Part shown: positions 1 to 9,186 of the stretch, one piece after another | Position numbering within the stretch: the first letter of the stretch is position 1 | Layout of the letters: each line of letters opens with the position of its first letter | NCBI GenBank assembly: GCA_026129905.1 | Contig: JAHCHE010000030.1 | Coordinates: 1-64,000, forward strand | Length of the DNA stretch: 64,000 nucleotides | Reading direction: 5' to 3' | Origin: Bryobacteraceae bacterium | GTDB taxonomy: Bacteria; Acidobacteriota; Terriglobia; Bryobacterales; Bryobacteraceae | Notes under the pieces: generated by a model | What the model saw: only the letters and a program-made list of their open reading frames with translations | What the model was told of the DNA's origin: nothing | The model's database searches: none | Translations under genes and position numbers: made by a program

Positions 1-94
1 AGCAGGCGTGTTCGGCTACGTCTTCCTCGTGCGGGAGAAGTACGCCGCGAAGCAGGCGGCCATCACCGAGGAACTTACCGCCAGAGCCGGTTAA
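1..94 (+). CDS. C-terminal end of a probable membrane transporter (partial)
   Basis: Only the last 30 codons are inside the window, in the frame starting at base 2 and ending at TAA 92-94. The visible tail runs from a hydrophobic stretch (GVFGYVFLV) into a charged amphipathic end (REKYAAKQAAITEEL), as in the cytoplasmic C-termini of MFS or GPH-type sugar transporters. That reading is inference from a short tail. Its last 20 bases overlap the 3' end of the convergent symporter gene. The next genes concern sugar uptake and galactose phosphorylation, so a sugar carrier would fit. Confidence 0.5.
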   Translation, partial: AGVFGYVFLVREKYAAKQAAITEELTARAG

Positions 95-1877
95 TTACCC
101 GCACCAGGACAACTCCGCTGACCAGGAAGACCGCGAGCAGCGCGAAGGCGTAGCCCATTCGGCCATACAGAAAATTGCCGACGGTGAACAGCGAACTCCA
201 GATCACGACGCAGCCGGAAACCCATCCCACCAGGGCCAGCGGAATGTTTCCATGCCCGCCCAGTTTCGCGGCTTCGGCCGCCGAGACGCCCGCTTCGATC
301 CGGACCTGCCGCCACCCGGGCCCGAACGGATGGACCTTGCGATAGAAGTTGATCAACGCGCTCCGGTCGGTCTGCGGTCCGAAATAGGCCGTTAACAGCC
401 AGCAGATTGTGGTCACGATTACGGTAAGCAGCAGTTCGCGGTGCGTACCGATCGCGATGCCGTTGCGCCGGAGAAACAGGAAGACGATCGAGACCCCGAA
501 GGAACTGACCATCGCCACGATTTCGCACCAGGCCGTGACGCGCCACCAGAACCACCGTATAAGGTACAGCAGACCCGTCCCGGCGCCGATTTGGAGAATG
601 ATGTTGAAGCTGTCCTGGGCGGTCTCCAGGGCGAAGACCAGGGCCGAAGAAAGGATGAACAGGAAGATCGTCGCCAGCCGGCCGGCGAAAACATAGTGCT
701 TTTCGGTTGCGCCGGGCATCAGGAACCGGCGGTACAAGTCGTGCACCAGGTATGACGCGCCCCAGTTCAGGTGGGTCAGGATGGTGGACGAGTTTGCCGC
801 TACCAGGCCGCCCAGCATCAGGCCCATCCAGCCTACCGGCAGAAACTTCAGCATCGCCGGGAATGCGATGTCGTGGCCGACCAGTTCGGGGCTGACGTGC
901 GGGAAGGCTTTCTGAATATCGGATAGCTGCGGGTAGACGATCAACGACGCCAGTCCCACCAGAATCCAGGGCCAGGGGCGCATCACGTAGTGCGCCACGT
1001 TGAAGAACAAGGTTCCTGCCAGGGCGTCCTTTTCCGTTTTCGAGGCCAGCATCCGCTGCGCGATGTAGCTGCCGCCGCCCGGCTCCGCGCCGGGGTACCA
1101 GACCGCCCACCACTGCACCGCCATGGGCATGATGAAGACCGCGACGGCCAGGTCCCAATTGCTGGTGAAGTCCGGAAGCATGCCGAGATAGTTCAGCCCT
1201 TCGGGCCCGCGCACGTGCGACAGCTTGTCCACCAGGCCACTCAGCCCGCCCACCTCCGGCAGGCGGACCGCGAACCAGGCGGCGGCGATTACCGCGGACA
1301 TCTTGATGAAGAACTGGATCATGTCGATGACCAGCACGCCCCACAATCCCGAATGCGCGGCGAATACGACGTTCAGCACGCCCACCGCCAGCAGCGTCTG
1401 CCAGCGGTCCAGCCCGAACAACACCGCGGCAATCTTACAGGCGGCCAGGTTCACGGTGGCCATGATGATGCAGTTGAAGAACAGGCCGAGATAAGCCGCG
1501 CGGAACCCACGCACGGCGCTAGCGGCTTTGCCCGAATAGCGGAGTTCGTAGAACTCCAGGTCCGTCAAGACCCCGGAGCGGCGCCACAGGCGCGCGTAGA
1601 AGAACACCGTGGCGACGCCGGTGAGCGTGAAGGCCCACCACTGCCAGTTGCCGGCCACTCCTTGCGTCCGGACGAAGTTGGCCACCAGGTTCGGCGTGTC
1701 GCTCGAGAACGTGGTTGCCACCATGGACAACCCGGCGAGCCACCACGGTACCGAGCGCCCGGAAGCGAAGAACTCGGACGTGTCCTTGCCGGAACGCTTG
1801 CCGAAAAAGAGGGCAGGTATGAAGCAGATGGCGACGGAAAAGAAGGCGATGATCCAATCGATCGGCTGGAGCTGCAT
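75..1877 (-). CDS. Sodium:solute symporter (SSS family), probably sugar
   Basis: Encodes 600 residues, mostly hydrophobic, with the spacing of the 13-14 helix SSS/SGLT fold that moves sugars or other solutes in with Na+. The N-terminal region (about 33-62) has the family stretch with SEFFASGRSVPWW followed by GLSMVATTFSSDTP, where sodium-site residues lie in known members. It is somewhat longer than the usual 500-550 residues. ATG at 1877 is chosen because the protein starts directly with the first membrane helix. It lies 75 bases downstream of galK on the same strand, so galactose or a related hexose is the most likely substrate; this is inferred from context only. The 3' end overlaps the upstream partial gene convergently. 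Confidence 0.88.
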   Translation of the reverse strand: MQLQPIDWIIAFFSVAICFIPALFFGKRSGKDTSEFFASGRSVPWWLAGLSMVATTFSSDTPNLVANFVRTQGVAGNWQWWAFTLTGVATVFFYARLWRRSGVLTDLEFYELRYSGKAASAVRGFRAAYLGLFFNCIIMATVNLAACKIAAVLFGLDRWQTLLAVGVLNVVFAAHSGLWGVLVIDMIQFFIKMSAVIAAAWFAVRLPEVGGLSGLVDKLSHVRGPEGLNYLGMLPDFTSNWDLAVAVFIMPMAVQWWAVWYPGAEPGGGSYIAQRMLASKTEKDALAGTLFFNVAHYVMRPWPWILVGLASLIVYPQLSDIQKAFPHVSPELVGHDIAFPAMLKFLPVGWMGLMLGGLVAANSSTILTHLNWGASYLVHDLYRRFLMPGATEKHYVFAGRLATIFLFILSSALVFALETAQDSFNIILQIGAGTGLLYLIRWFWWRVTAWCEIVAMVSSFGVSIVFLFLRRNGIAIGTHRELLLTVIVTTICWLLTAYFGPQTDRSALINFYRKVHPFGPGWRQVRIEAGVSAAEAAKLGGHGNIPLALVGWVSGCVVIWSSLFTVGNFLYGRMGYAFALLAVFLVSGVVLVRVINRLWR

Positions 1878-1952
1878 AGTATCACCCGGAGGCGAACTCC
1901 TAATGTAGAGTTTCGGCGGCGGACATGCAATGACCCATGGCGCGAGGGCAGA

Positions 1953-3143
1953 CTAGGCTTCGGCGTACAGGGCGCCGGGTCCGGGCTCGCCCGCGATCAA
2001 GTGCGCGCGCTCGTCGAATTCCGGCCGCGAGGCGTAAAACCGGCGGATCAGCTCTTCGCGGACCGAGGGGAGGTCGCGCTTCAGGCAAAACACGACGGTG
2101 CAGCCGCCGAAACCGCCTCCGGTCAGCCGGGCGCCCGTCGCGCCGCTTGCCAGCGCCGCGTCGACCAATTCGTCCAGAGCCGGCGAACTGATCTTCAGCT
2201 TGTCCCGCAGGCTGGCATGGGAGGCCACGAGGAGGCGCCCGAATTGCTCGGCGTCGCCGCGCTCGAGCGCGCCGACCGCGGCGCCGACGCGCAGCGCCTC
2301 GCCGGTGACATGGCGGAAACTGTCCTGCTCCTCGATCGTGGGCAGGCGCTCGGCGGCCAACGCCTCCATCTCCTCGGGGGTGTGATTCTCGACCACTGCC
2401 TTGTACGACGGATATCCGAGGCGCTTCAGCGCCACGCTTCCGGCCACCCGGCGGGAATTGTACAGCTCCCGCGCCGCGCCCGACTTTTCCGCTGTGGTGA
2501 GGCTGTGCGCAACCAGGAAAGCCCAGTCGTTCGGCGCGGGCACGGCCCGGATCGACAGCGGATCGAACCCGATCAGGGAGGCGCAGCCTTTCCGCGAGCC
2601 CAGGACCGCCGCATGGTCCATGCCGCCGCCGCGCGTGCCGACGAACTGTTCTCCGTCCGGGAGAACCTCCATCAGTTCTTCAAAAACGGCCAGGTGATTG
2701 TTCGCGCGCAGCAAGCCGAGCGTGAACGCCACCAGGAGCGCCGAAGACGAAGAGAGCCCGGCGGCGGGAGGAAGGTCCGATACGACCGCCGCGTCGACGC
2801 CGCGGCCCGTGCCCCACTTGCGCCGCACGGTCTCGGCAGCGGCCCGAAGGTAGTTCTCCCAGTCGCCGGCGCCCACGGGTTCGAGTCCGGGCGTCCATTC
2901 GAACTCGCGCACGCCGTACGGCCCGGCGCTGACGGCGCGGATGCGGTTGTCCGCGCGGGCGCGGAAGGCCGCGAGAATCCGGCGCCGCATGGCGATGGGG
3001 AAAACCGGCAGCGAGTGATAGTCGATGTGCTCGCCGATCAGGTTCACTCGACCGGGCGAATAGACCAGCCAGCTTTCGCCGCCCGGTCCGAACGTCTGCA
3101 ATAAAAGGTCCCGAGGATCTACAGATTCCGGCATAGGTTTCAA
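1953..3143 (-). CDS. galK: Galactokinase
   Basis: GHMP-family sugar kinase of 396 residues, close to the usual 380-390, phosphorylating galactose at C1 with ATP in the first Leloir step. It shows the galactokinase signature GRVNLIGEHIDY (31-42), the GHMP ATP loop LPPAAGLSSSSA (124-135), the catalytic-Asp region GGGMDHAAV (Asp176) and motif 3, TGGGFGG (341-347). The signature normally reads EHTDY; here Thr is Ile, a mild change. The DUF362 gene ends 13 bases upstream and the SSS symporter starts 75 bases downstream, giving an uptake-plus-kinase unit. galT and galE are not in the window. A second in-frame ATG lies three codons in. Confidence 0.93.
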   Translation of the reverse strand: MKPMPESVDPRDLLLQTFGPGGESWLVYSPGRVNLIGEHIDYHSLPVFPIAMRRRILAAFRARADNRIRAVSAGPYGVREFEWTPGLEPVGAGDWENYLRAAAETVRRKWGTGRGVDAAVVSDLPPAAGLSSSSALLVAFTLGLLRANNHLAVFEELMEVLPDGEQFVGTRGGGMDHAAVLGSRKGCASLIGFDPLSIRAVPAPNDWAFLVAHSLTTAEKSGAARELYNSRRVAGSVALKRLGYPSYKAVVENHTPEEMEALAAERLPTIEEQDSFRHVTGEALRVGAAVGALERGDAEQFGRLLVASHASLRDKLKISSPALDELVDAALASGATGARLTGGGFGGCTVVFCLKRDLPSVREELIRRFYASRPEFDERAHLIAGEPGPGALYAEA

Positions 3144-3156
3144 AAGGTCTAGATTA

Positions 3157-4767
3157 TCAAGCGGACCAGCGGATGCCTTCCACGCTATCGCCGTCGTTGC
3201 GCGGGTCGGCCAGCAGCGCGCTCAAGCGCGGCGCGCCTTCAGAAGAGCGCGCGTGAAACACCAGCAGGTTCGGTCCCGGCTTCAACTCGACGGGGGCGCG
3301 GAACTGGGCCACGCGATAGCGGCCGAGGTTCTCCTGTTCCATCACTTTCTCGCCATTGAGCATAGCGGAGAGCTGTCCTGAAACGCCCGCCCACAACACC
3401 GCCTTGCGGTGACCCTCGGCGTGGATGGTTGTCGCGGCGGCGGAGGTCGGCGCCGCCGCCGTCTCCCTGGCGAAGCATCGGTCGAAATGCAGCGTGTCGG
3501 TGGGCGCGGTGTAAAGCTGCCAGCTTCTCAGATCGGAGTCCGGCGCCTTCGTCACACGCCACTCCCGGTTTGAGCGGCCGTACCAGTTCCGCGGCTTCGC
3601 CCAGCGCTCACGGATGCAGGCCGGATCGTCGCCGACGGTGTCGATGCGGTCCAGGTCCATGGTTCCCATCCCGCGCTGCGCCGCCATGTGCAGGAATTCC
3701 ATATCGCAGGTGTTGAAGCCGGTGAGATGTGCGGCCATGGCGTCCACCGCCACAGCGTCTTCGCCCGCCATCACGAGATTGTTACGCAGCATCTGGTCGG
3801 GCCGGCCGTTGTTGTGCTCGGTGTACTGCAGGCCTCGGACGGCGTCGACGACGTTGAAGTCCGGCGGGTGGAAGGCGGCCAGGTCCACAATAAACGAATC
3901 GATGCGTTCTTCGAGCGAGTGTTCCTTGTGCAACGTGAGGTTTGAGAACGTACCGGGCGGCGCATAGAACTCGCGCGGGGCCGTGCCGACGTAGTTCTTC
4001 AGGCACGCGGTGATGCCGCACCGGTCGTGGACCTTCATCACCGGAACGCTGATCAGGAAATCGCAGTTGACAATGGTGTTGGTGACAACGTAATCGGACC
4101 GCTCGCCGAACGCTCCGACGCCACTCGCGCTTCTCGGAACCTCGATGCGCCGGAAGCCGCCCGACGCGTCGCGAATCGAGTCGTAGCTGAGATCGATGTA
4201 GTCGAATCTCTTGCCTTCGAAGTCGCGCCCGAATTGGTCCACCATGCTGCCGAGCGAGCCCGCGAAGCCGGGAAACTCCTCCGTCCCCCAGTCGAACGTG
4301 CGGGCGTCCACGCGAACGCCGTTTTGCGTGGTCGATTCGCTCGACTCCGGGTCTTCCACGCGCCGGTAACTGCCGCCTTCGGCGATGGTGACGCGCGCCG
4401 CTTTCGAAAAGCGCGCCACATACTCGACCACAGCTTTGGTAACGCGCATGTCGGTGATGTCGCCCGTGCGGTAGGAGCGGCGTGGGCGCAGCGCGACGAT
4501 GTTGGGCTTCACCACGACCCAGGCGCCCGCCGGGATCTTCGCATCGAGGCTCCCCGCCTTGGGCGCGGCGTAGCGGATGGCCTGCCAGACCATGTCGCGC
4601 ACGGTTTCGTAGTCGAGCGGATCTTCGACGCTTGCCCTCCGCTGCAGCCGGGGATGCGTCGACCGCACGAGGGCGACCTTCGTCGCGGGCGATTCCGTTC
4701 CGGAGGGCCGGACGGCCGCGAGCGACGGCGCGGCGGCCAGGAACGCGCGGCGCGAGAGTGAAAACAT
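3157..4767 (-). CDS. DUF362 domain protein with twin-arginine leader
   Basis: The 536-residue product starts MFSLSRRAFLAAAP, a twin-arginine type leader (SRRAFLA) followed by a short hydrophobic segment, so export is likely. The core carries DUF362 features: VVVKPNIVALRP near residue 110, and further on ISVPVMKVHDRCGITACLKN, which matches the family's KxH...LKN segment. Family members are often iron-sulfur associated, but no ferredoxin-type CxxCxxC cluster is visible here. The C-terminal 150 residues look like a beta-rich accessory region. It lies between the AraC regulator and galK on the same strand and probably shares a transcript with galK. Biochemical role unknown. Confidence 0.8.
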   Translation of the reverse strand: MFSLSRRAFLAAAPSLAAVRPSGTESPATKVALVRSTHPRLQRRASVEDPLDYETVRDMVWQAIRYAAPKAGSLDAKIPAGAWVVVKPNIVALRPRRSYRTGDITDMRVTKAVVEYVARFSKAARVTIAEGGSYRRVEDPESSESTTQNGVRVDARTFDWGTEEFPGFAGSLGSMVDQFGRDFEGKRFDYIDLSYDSIRDASGGFRRIEVPRSASGVGAFGERSDYVVTNTIVNCDFLISVPVMKVHDRCGITACLKNYVGTAPREFYAPPGTFSNLTLHKEHSLEERIDSFIVDLAAFHPPDFNVVDAVRGLQYTEHNNGRPDQMLRNNLVMAGEDAVAVDAMAAHLTGFNTCDMEFLHMAAQRGMGTMDLDRIDTVGDDPACIRERWAKPRNWYGRSNREWRVTKAPDSDLRSWQLYTAPTDTLHFDRCFARETAAAPTSAAATTIHAEGHRKAVLWAGVSGQLSAMLNGEKVMEQENLGRYRVAQFRAPVELKPGPNLLVFHARSSEGAPRLSALLADPRNDGDSVEGIRWSA

Positions 4768-4824
4768 ACCTGATTCTACCCGATTCCGGATTCTTTTATC
4801 CGGATGATGGCCGATCAGGGGCGA

Positions 4825-5823
4825 TCAGGCAGGCTGCGCGCGCCGGAGGCTCCCATCCGGAGGCGGTTTTCGCTCACGGCGGTAGCGAGCCGGCGGCAGC
4901 CCGAACTCCCGCTTGAACGCCCGATTGAAAGCGGCCTCGGACTCGTAGCCGACCTCGGCGGCGATTTCGGCCACGCCTTTCGGCGTTCGGGTCAGCGCCC
5001 GGGCGGCGAGTTGCAGCCTCCATCGGGTCAGGTAGGTCATCGGCGGCTCGGACAGATAGCGGGTAAAGCGCTCGACCAGCGCCGAACGGGACAGGCCCAC
5101 TTCCCTGGCCAGGTCGGCGATCGTCCACGGATGGTTCACCCGACCGTGCATCAGGCCCAGGCTTCTGCCCACCACCGGGTCGCGCGCGCCGGCGAGCCAT
5201 CCGGTCTGCTCATCGGGCAAGCTCGCGACATAGCGTCGCAGCGTGTCGACGAACAGCGCCTCGGAGAGTTTGGCCAGCATCGCCTCGCTGCCGACTCTGC
5301 CCGAAGCCGCTTCCTCAACGAGGTGCAAGATGGAGCTTTCCAGCCAATAGCCGGAGGGATCGGTCCGAACGTTCACTCTGAAGACAGGCGGCAGTCCGGT
5401 GAGAATCGGCCGGCTCAACTGCGGATCGCAGGCCATATACCCGCAGACGAACCGCGTGGCCGCGCCCCCGCCGCCGATCCGGAGAAGCGTCAAGTCGCGT
5501 TCCATGATCTTACGGACGATCGCGGATGTCTGCCGCGACTCCACCGGCCGGGCTTCGCTCGTCAGGACATGCGCGTCGCCGTGCGGGAAAATCACGACAT
5601 CGCCTGGTTCAAGCATGGTCGATTGCCCGTCCGCCGTGTGGGCGAAGGCGCGGCCGTCGATCACGAAGTGGTAGATCACCAGGTGGGGGGCGCCGGGCGC
5701 GAGCGCCGGGGCGAGTTCGCGCGACGGCGGTGCGGCGACTCCCCATGGAGCGGTAAATTCCGCGTTGAAATAGAGCGCGCCGCTCAATTTGACGCCGCTA
5801 AGAATTTCCGAGAATGCGTCCAT
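4825..5823 (-). CDS. AraC-family regulator with N-terminal cupin
   Basis: 332 residues. The N-terminal half is a cupin-type ligand-binding domain (AraC_binding-like; GDVVIFPHGDAHVL). The C-terminal about 100 residues are the double HTH: first helix pair WTIADLAREVGLSRSALVERF, second VAEIAAEVGYESEAAFNRAF, ending FGLPPARYR. An upstream in-frame ATG would add 25 low-complexity residues. The ATG at 5823 is preferred because a GGGGAGGGG purine tract abuts it and homologs begin near this point. Its position just upstream of the DUF362-galK-symporter genes suggests it controls that sugar unit; the adjacent divergent methyltransferase is an alternative target. Confidence 0.87.
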   Translation of the reverse strand: MDAFSEILSGVKLSGALYFNAEFTAPWGVAAPPSRELAPALAPGAPHLVIYHFVIDGRAFAHTADGQSTMLEPGDVVIFPHGDAHVLTSEARPVESRQTSAIVRKIMERDLTLLRIGGGGAATRFVCGYMACDPQLSRPILTGLPPVFRVNVRTDPSGYWLESSILHLVEEAASGRVGSEAMLAKLSEALFVDTLRRYVASLPDEQTGWLAGARDPVVGRSLGLMHGRVNHPWTIADLAREVGLSRSALVERFTRYLSEPPMTYLTRWRLQLAARALTRTPKGVAEIAAEVGYESEAAFNRAFKREFGLPPARYRRERKPPPDGSLRRAQPA

Positions 5824-6060
5824 CCCCTCCCCTGGACTGCCGGCAAATTCTTCTGGAAACCCGGCAAATCGACCTGCTTTCGCCGGACTGCCGGGCAAAA
5901 ATCAAAGACGCCGGAGCCTGGATGATTCGGCGTCGCGCCTGCACAATTGTAGCTGTGCCCCGAGCGGCGCGCAACGTTCGACAAGGAACCGCTCCTGGGA
6001 TGCGGAACTCCGGGCCGGCCACCGATCGGGAGCTGGCCCGATGGACGAAGAGGAGGCTCA

Positions 6061-6894
6061 ATGCAAGCGACAGCAACAGCGACGCAGATTCGCGACGATT
6101 TCGAGCAGCTTAGGGCTCGCCTGAAGAAAACCTGGATGACAGGCGACTACGACCGTTTTTCGCGCTTCATGGAAGCGGATGCGGAGCGGTTTTTCCAAAG
6201 GCTCGGCGTGAAACCGGGAACCCGCCTGCTGGATGTAGCCTGCGGCGCCGGACAACTGGCGCTGATCGCGGCCCGGGCGGGCGCGCGGGTGACGGGTTGC
6301 GACATCGCTACGAACTGGCTGGAGCGGGCCCGGTCTCGCGCCGCGTCCGAAGGGCTGAAGATCGCCTTTGACGAAGGCGATGCCGAAGCGCTTCCCTACG
6401 ACGACGGGCAATTTGACGTGGTCGCCAGCCTTGTCGGAGCGATGTTTGCGCCGCGCCCGGAACTGGTGGCGGCGGAACTTATCCGCGTGTGCCGGCCGGG
6501 CGGCGCGATTGCCATGGCGAACTGGACGCCCGGCGGGTTCATCGGCCAGATGTTCAAAACGATATCCCGGCACATTGCGCCGGCCGGCATGCCCGCGCCG
6601 GTGTTGTGGGGAGACGAAGGCATCGTTCGCCATCGTCTTCGGCCGGCCATCGCCGACCTGAAAATGATGCGGCGAGTCTATCATTTCGAATATCCGTGGC
6701 CGCCGGACCTGGTGGTGGAGTTCTACCGCGCCAATTATGGTCCGATGGCGCGCGCTTTCGCCTCTTTGGACGCCGGCGGACAGGAGGAACTGCGGAGGGA
6801 TCTCGTCCATCTGTGGTCGTCCCACAACACTGCCTTCGGCGACGTCACCCACGTCGAAGCCGAGTACCTCGAGGTGATGGCCACGCGCGGCTGA
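6061..6894 (+). CDS. Class I SAM-dependent methyltransferase
   Basis: 277 residues with the Rossmann-type methyltransferase core. Motif I LLDVACGAGQLA spans about 56-67, the acidic ribose-binding Asp81 ends strand 2 (RVTGCD), motif II is DGQFDVVASL, and the post-motif CRPGGAIAMANW follows. This is the UbiE/Methyltransf_11 type; substrate cannot be read from sequence. The start is supported by a strong AGGAGG five bases before ATG 6061. It is divergent from the AraC gene (237-base gap) and separated by 267 bases from the GH57 operon, so it is probably independently transcribed. Confidence 0.88.
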   Translation: MQATATATQIRDDFEQLRARLKKTWMTGDYDRFSRFMEADAERFFQRLGVKPGTRLLDVACGAGQLALIAARAGARVTGCDIATNWLERARSRAASEGLKIAFDEGDAEALPYDDGQFDVVASLVGAMFAPRPELVAAELIRVCRPGGAIAMANWTPGGFIGQMFKTISRHIAPAGMPAPVLWGDEGIVRHRLRPAIADLKMMRRVYHFEYPWPPDLVVEFYRANYGPMARAFASLDAGGQEELRRDLVHLWSSHNTAFGDVTHVEAEYLEVMATRG

Positions 6895-7161
6895 TCGGCC
6901 GGGGAGAACTGCCGTTTTGGCGGCCTCCCGACGGCCACGGGAAGATAATTCCTTCGAAAAGGGAAGGGCAGAGTCGTTGGCGCCGGTCGGCTGTATTGGG
7001 CCGGCCGGTCCAAGGCGGATTTCCAGCATTCCTGAAACGCGCCAAGTCAGCCTGCCGCAAGGTGGAGCGGGCCACCGGCAGGCCCGTCGGAGCGGACACG
7101 GGTCTGGCTGCCGGAAAATGGCAGCACAATTGCTCCACAACCTGGAGATAAGGCGGGGCCC

Positions 7162-9186
7162 ATGCCGAAACCGGAGCGGTTGAGACGACGCGGTTCGAAT
7201 ACTCAAGCTGTCCGGATCGGGCTGGTCCATCACGCGAATCAATACCTGATTACCGACGGTTACGAGAACCGCGAGAGCCTCTCCGACGTTATCGGCGCCC
7301 CAGGCCAGACGCGCGGCTTGCTTCACGTCCTGGAGCTACACCGCCGCTACGGCATTCCCTTCAATCTCCATATCAGCGGCACTCTCCTGGAGGCGATCGC
7401 CTGGCATCAGCCTTCATTTCTGGTTCTGCTCAGGAAATTGCTCGAGACGGGCCTGATGGAGCTGGTGGGCAGTTGCTACGGCCAGAACATCATGCGGTTC
7501 TTCGGGCCCGATTACAACCGGAAACAGCTCAACGAAGAGTTGCGATTGTACGGCCAGCACCTCCGGGTGGATCCGCAATCGGTGGCGGCTTTCTGGCCGC
7601 CGGAGCGGGTATGGGACACGCGCCGGATGACGCCGGCGCTGCGCGACGCCAAGCTCCTCAACGGCGGCTACCGCTACGTTATCATCGACGACCGGTTGCT
7701 GCTTCCAAAAAAGTGCCCGGAGTTGCCTCGCGGCGAGTACGACCAGACGGACCGCTGGACTTCCGACCTGTACCGGATGTGGGAGATCGAGGACGGCCTC
7801 GGGCTGATTGCCTTTCCCATTGGAAAGCGCCTTCGCCGCAGCATTCCGCCCAAGGACGACGACGATTGGATGGAGGTGCGGGGGGAGCTGGAGGCGCTGC
7901 TGGTCGACGCGCAGGGGAGGGCCGGCGCCCTGGCGATCTACGCGGACGACATGGAGAAAGTGGCGGGGATCGGCGAATGGGGCGGAGCGGGACCGGGCCG
8001 GTATGAGCGTTTCCTGGAGTGGCTGGCCGGCTGTTCGTGGATCGAGGCGGCGCGGCTGACGGAGTGGGCCAGGACGGCCGAAGTGGCCGGGACCCGCAAG
8101 ATCGAAACGGGAACGTTCGAAGAGCTGGCCACGGAGTTTCAGGCGGGTGAAGGCTACGAACGATGGTATCTTGCGCCCGACTGGGCGCCGTATCGCGGCC
8201 ACTTCACCTGGGCGGAGGGGCGCGTAAAGGAACTCGCCTCCCGCGGCGCGGACGAGGCGCTGATGGAACTGGCCGAAAAGCAACTCCTGGTTTCCAACTG
8301 GGAGACCGCGTGGCATACGCCGCCGTCGGGTCCTCACGGCGACCCGGAGTCCAACGGGCACGCCAGCCCGTGGGCCCGGGCGTTGACCAGTCACAGCCGG
8401 CATGCGGCCGTTACGGCCGAAGCCGCCTGCTGGATGAAACATAGGGATGGACTGGCCCATGCCGTCCAAATGGACATCGACAACGACGGCGAGACCGAGA
8501 TCGTGCTTAAGAACGACCATCTTTTCGCCGTCGTGACCTCGCGCTGGGGCGCTCGCATCGTGTCCCTCTACCGGATCGGCGGAGACCGCGGCGCGATGGT
8601 GGTGGGCAATCCGTGCGACGACTGGAACTGGATGGAGGAGTTGAACAAGTTCATGGAAGCGCCGCGCAACCATCCCGGCGCGTTCGCCGATGCCGGCTTT
8701 GAGAACGACGAGTACGAGGTGGAACGGCTGGCCACGGATGGAGACGCTGCGAGCGTGATCCTTCGCAACGCGCAGCCGGACAGCGGCGCGCGCGGTCTGC
8801 GGAAGGAATTCGTGTTGTCCGCGCGGGAGACCTCGCTGCTGGCGCGCTACGAGCTTCCCGAGACACCTCCGCGGATCAAGGTCGAGTTCGGCCTGTCGCC
8901 CGATTATCTTCAGCTTCTGCGGAGCGGTTCGGCGGGAGTCGCTCCGGTGCGCCGGCGCGGCGCGCGGGGGTTGGCGGGTCGTGGCGCGACAGTTTGGATC
9001 ACGCCTGGGAGCGCAGGTCTTCGCTGGAGCAGGCCGGCGCAAGAGAAGTTCGGGCACGGCATAACGCTGTGCATCAGCGGCGATAAGCGCCGGTTCGATA
9101 TCGCGATCGGCGCTGAGTTGCGCTCGGGCGTGCAGGCCATCCGTGGAGAGGTCAGCCCGCGGGCGCTGGTCTCCGAGGTGGCCTGA
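7162..9186 (+). CDS. Glycoside hydrolase family 57 protein (alpha-amylase / 4-alpha-glucanotransferase type)
   Basis: 674 residues, the usual size of GH57 4-alpha-glucanotransferases (about 650). The GH57 conserved regions can be followed: region I as VHHANQY (usually HQP), region II ELVGSC, region III FWPPERVW with nucleophile Glu148 and region IV YADDMEK with the acid Asp263, so both catalytic residues are present. The second half (about 380-670) is a beta-rich domain like the C-terminal part of that enzyme group. No signal peptide, so it acts on cytoplasmic alpha-glucan. The stop abuts the start of the kinase gene, giving an operon GH57-kinase-ABC-(GH13). Exact specificity (hydrolase or transferase) is not determinable. 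Confidence 0.85.
   Translation: MPKPERLRRRGSNTQAVRIGLVHHANQYLITDGYENRESLSDVIGAPGQTRGLLHVLELHRRYGIPFNLHISGTLLEAIAWHQPSFLVLLRKLLETGLMELVGSCYGQNIMRFFGPDYNRKQLNEELRLYGQHLRVDPQSVAAFWPPERVWDTRRMTPALRDAKLLNGGYRYVIIDDRLLLPKKCPELPRGEYDQTDRWTSDLYRMWEIEDGLGLIAFPIGKRLRRSIPPKDDDDWMEVRGELEALLVDAQGRAGALAIYADDMEKVAGIGEWGGAGPGRYERFLEWLAGCSWIEAARLTEWARTAEVAGTRKIETGTFEELATEFQAGEGYERWYLAPDWAPYRGHFTWAEGRVKELASRGADEALMELAEKQLLVSNWETAWHTPPSGPHGDPESNGHASPWARALTSHSRHAAVTAEAACWMKHRDGLAHAVQMDIDNDGETEIVLKNDHLFAVVTSRWGARIVSLYRIGGDRGAMVVGNPCDDWNWMEELNKFMEAPRNHPGAFADAGFENDEYEVERLATDGDAASVILRNAQPDSGARGLRKEFVLSARETSLLARYELPETPPRIKVEFGLSPDYLQLLRSGSAGVAPVRRRGARGLAGRGATVWITPGSAGLRWSRPAQEKFGHGITLCISGDKRRFDIAIGAELRSGVQAIRGEVSPRALVSEVA

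Noticed and set aside
990-3104. Open frame of 704 codons on the plus strand across the symporter and galactokinase genes
   Set aside because: It is antisense to two genes with clear family motifs. Its own translation is rich in Arg, Gly and Ala and shows no domain; long antisense frames are expected at this GC content.
7462-7494. Apparent loss of the GH57 nucleophile, with ELVGSCYGQNI read as a Glu to Gln change
   Set aside because: On comparison of conserved regions this is region II. The nucleophile belongs to region III, where FWPPERVW keeps Glu148, and region IV keeps Asp263.
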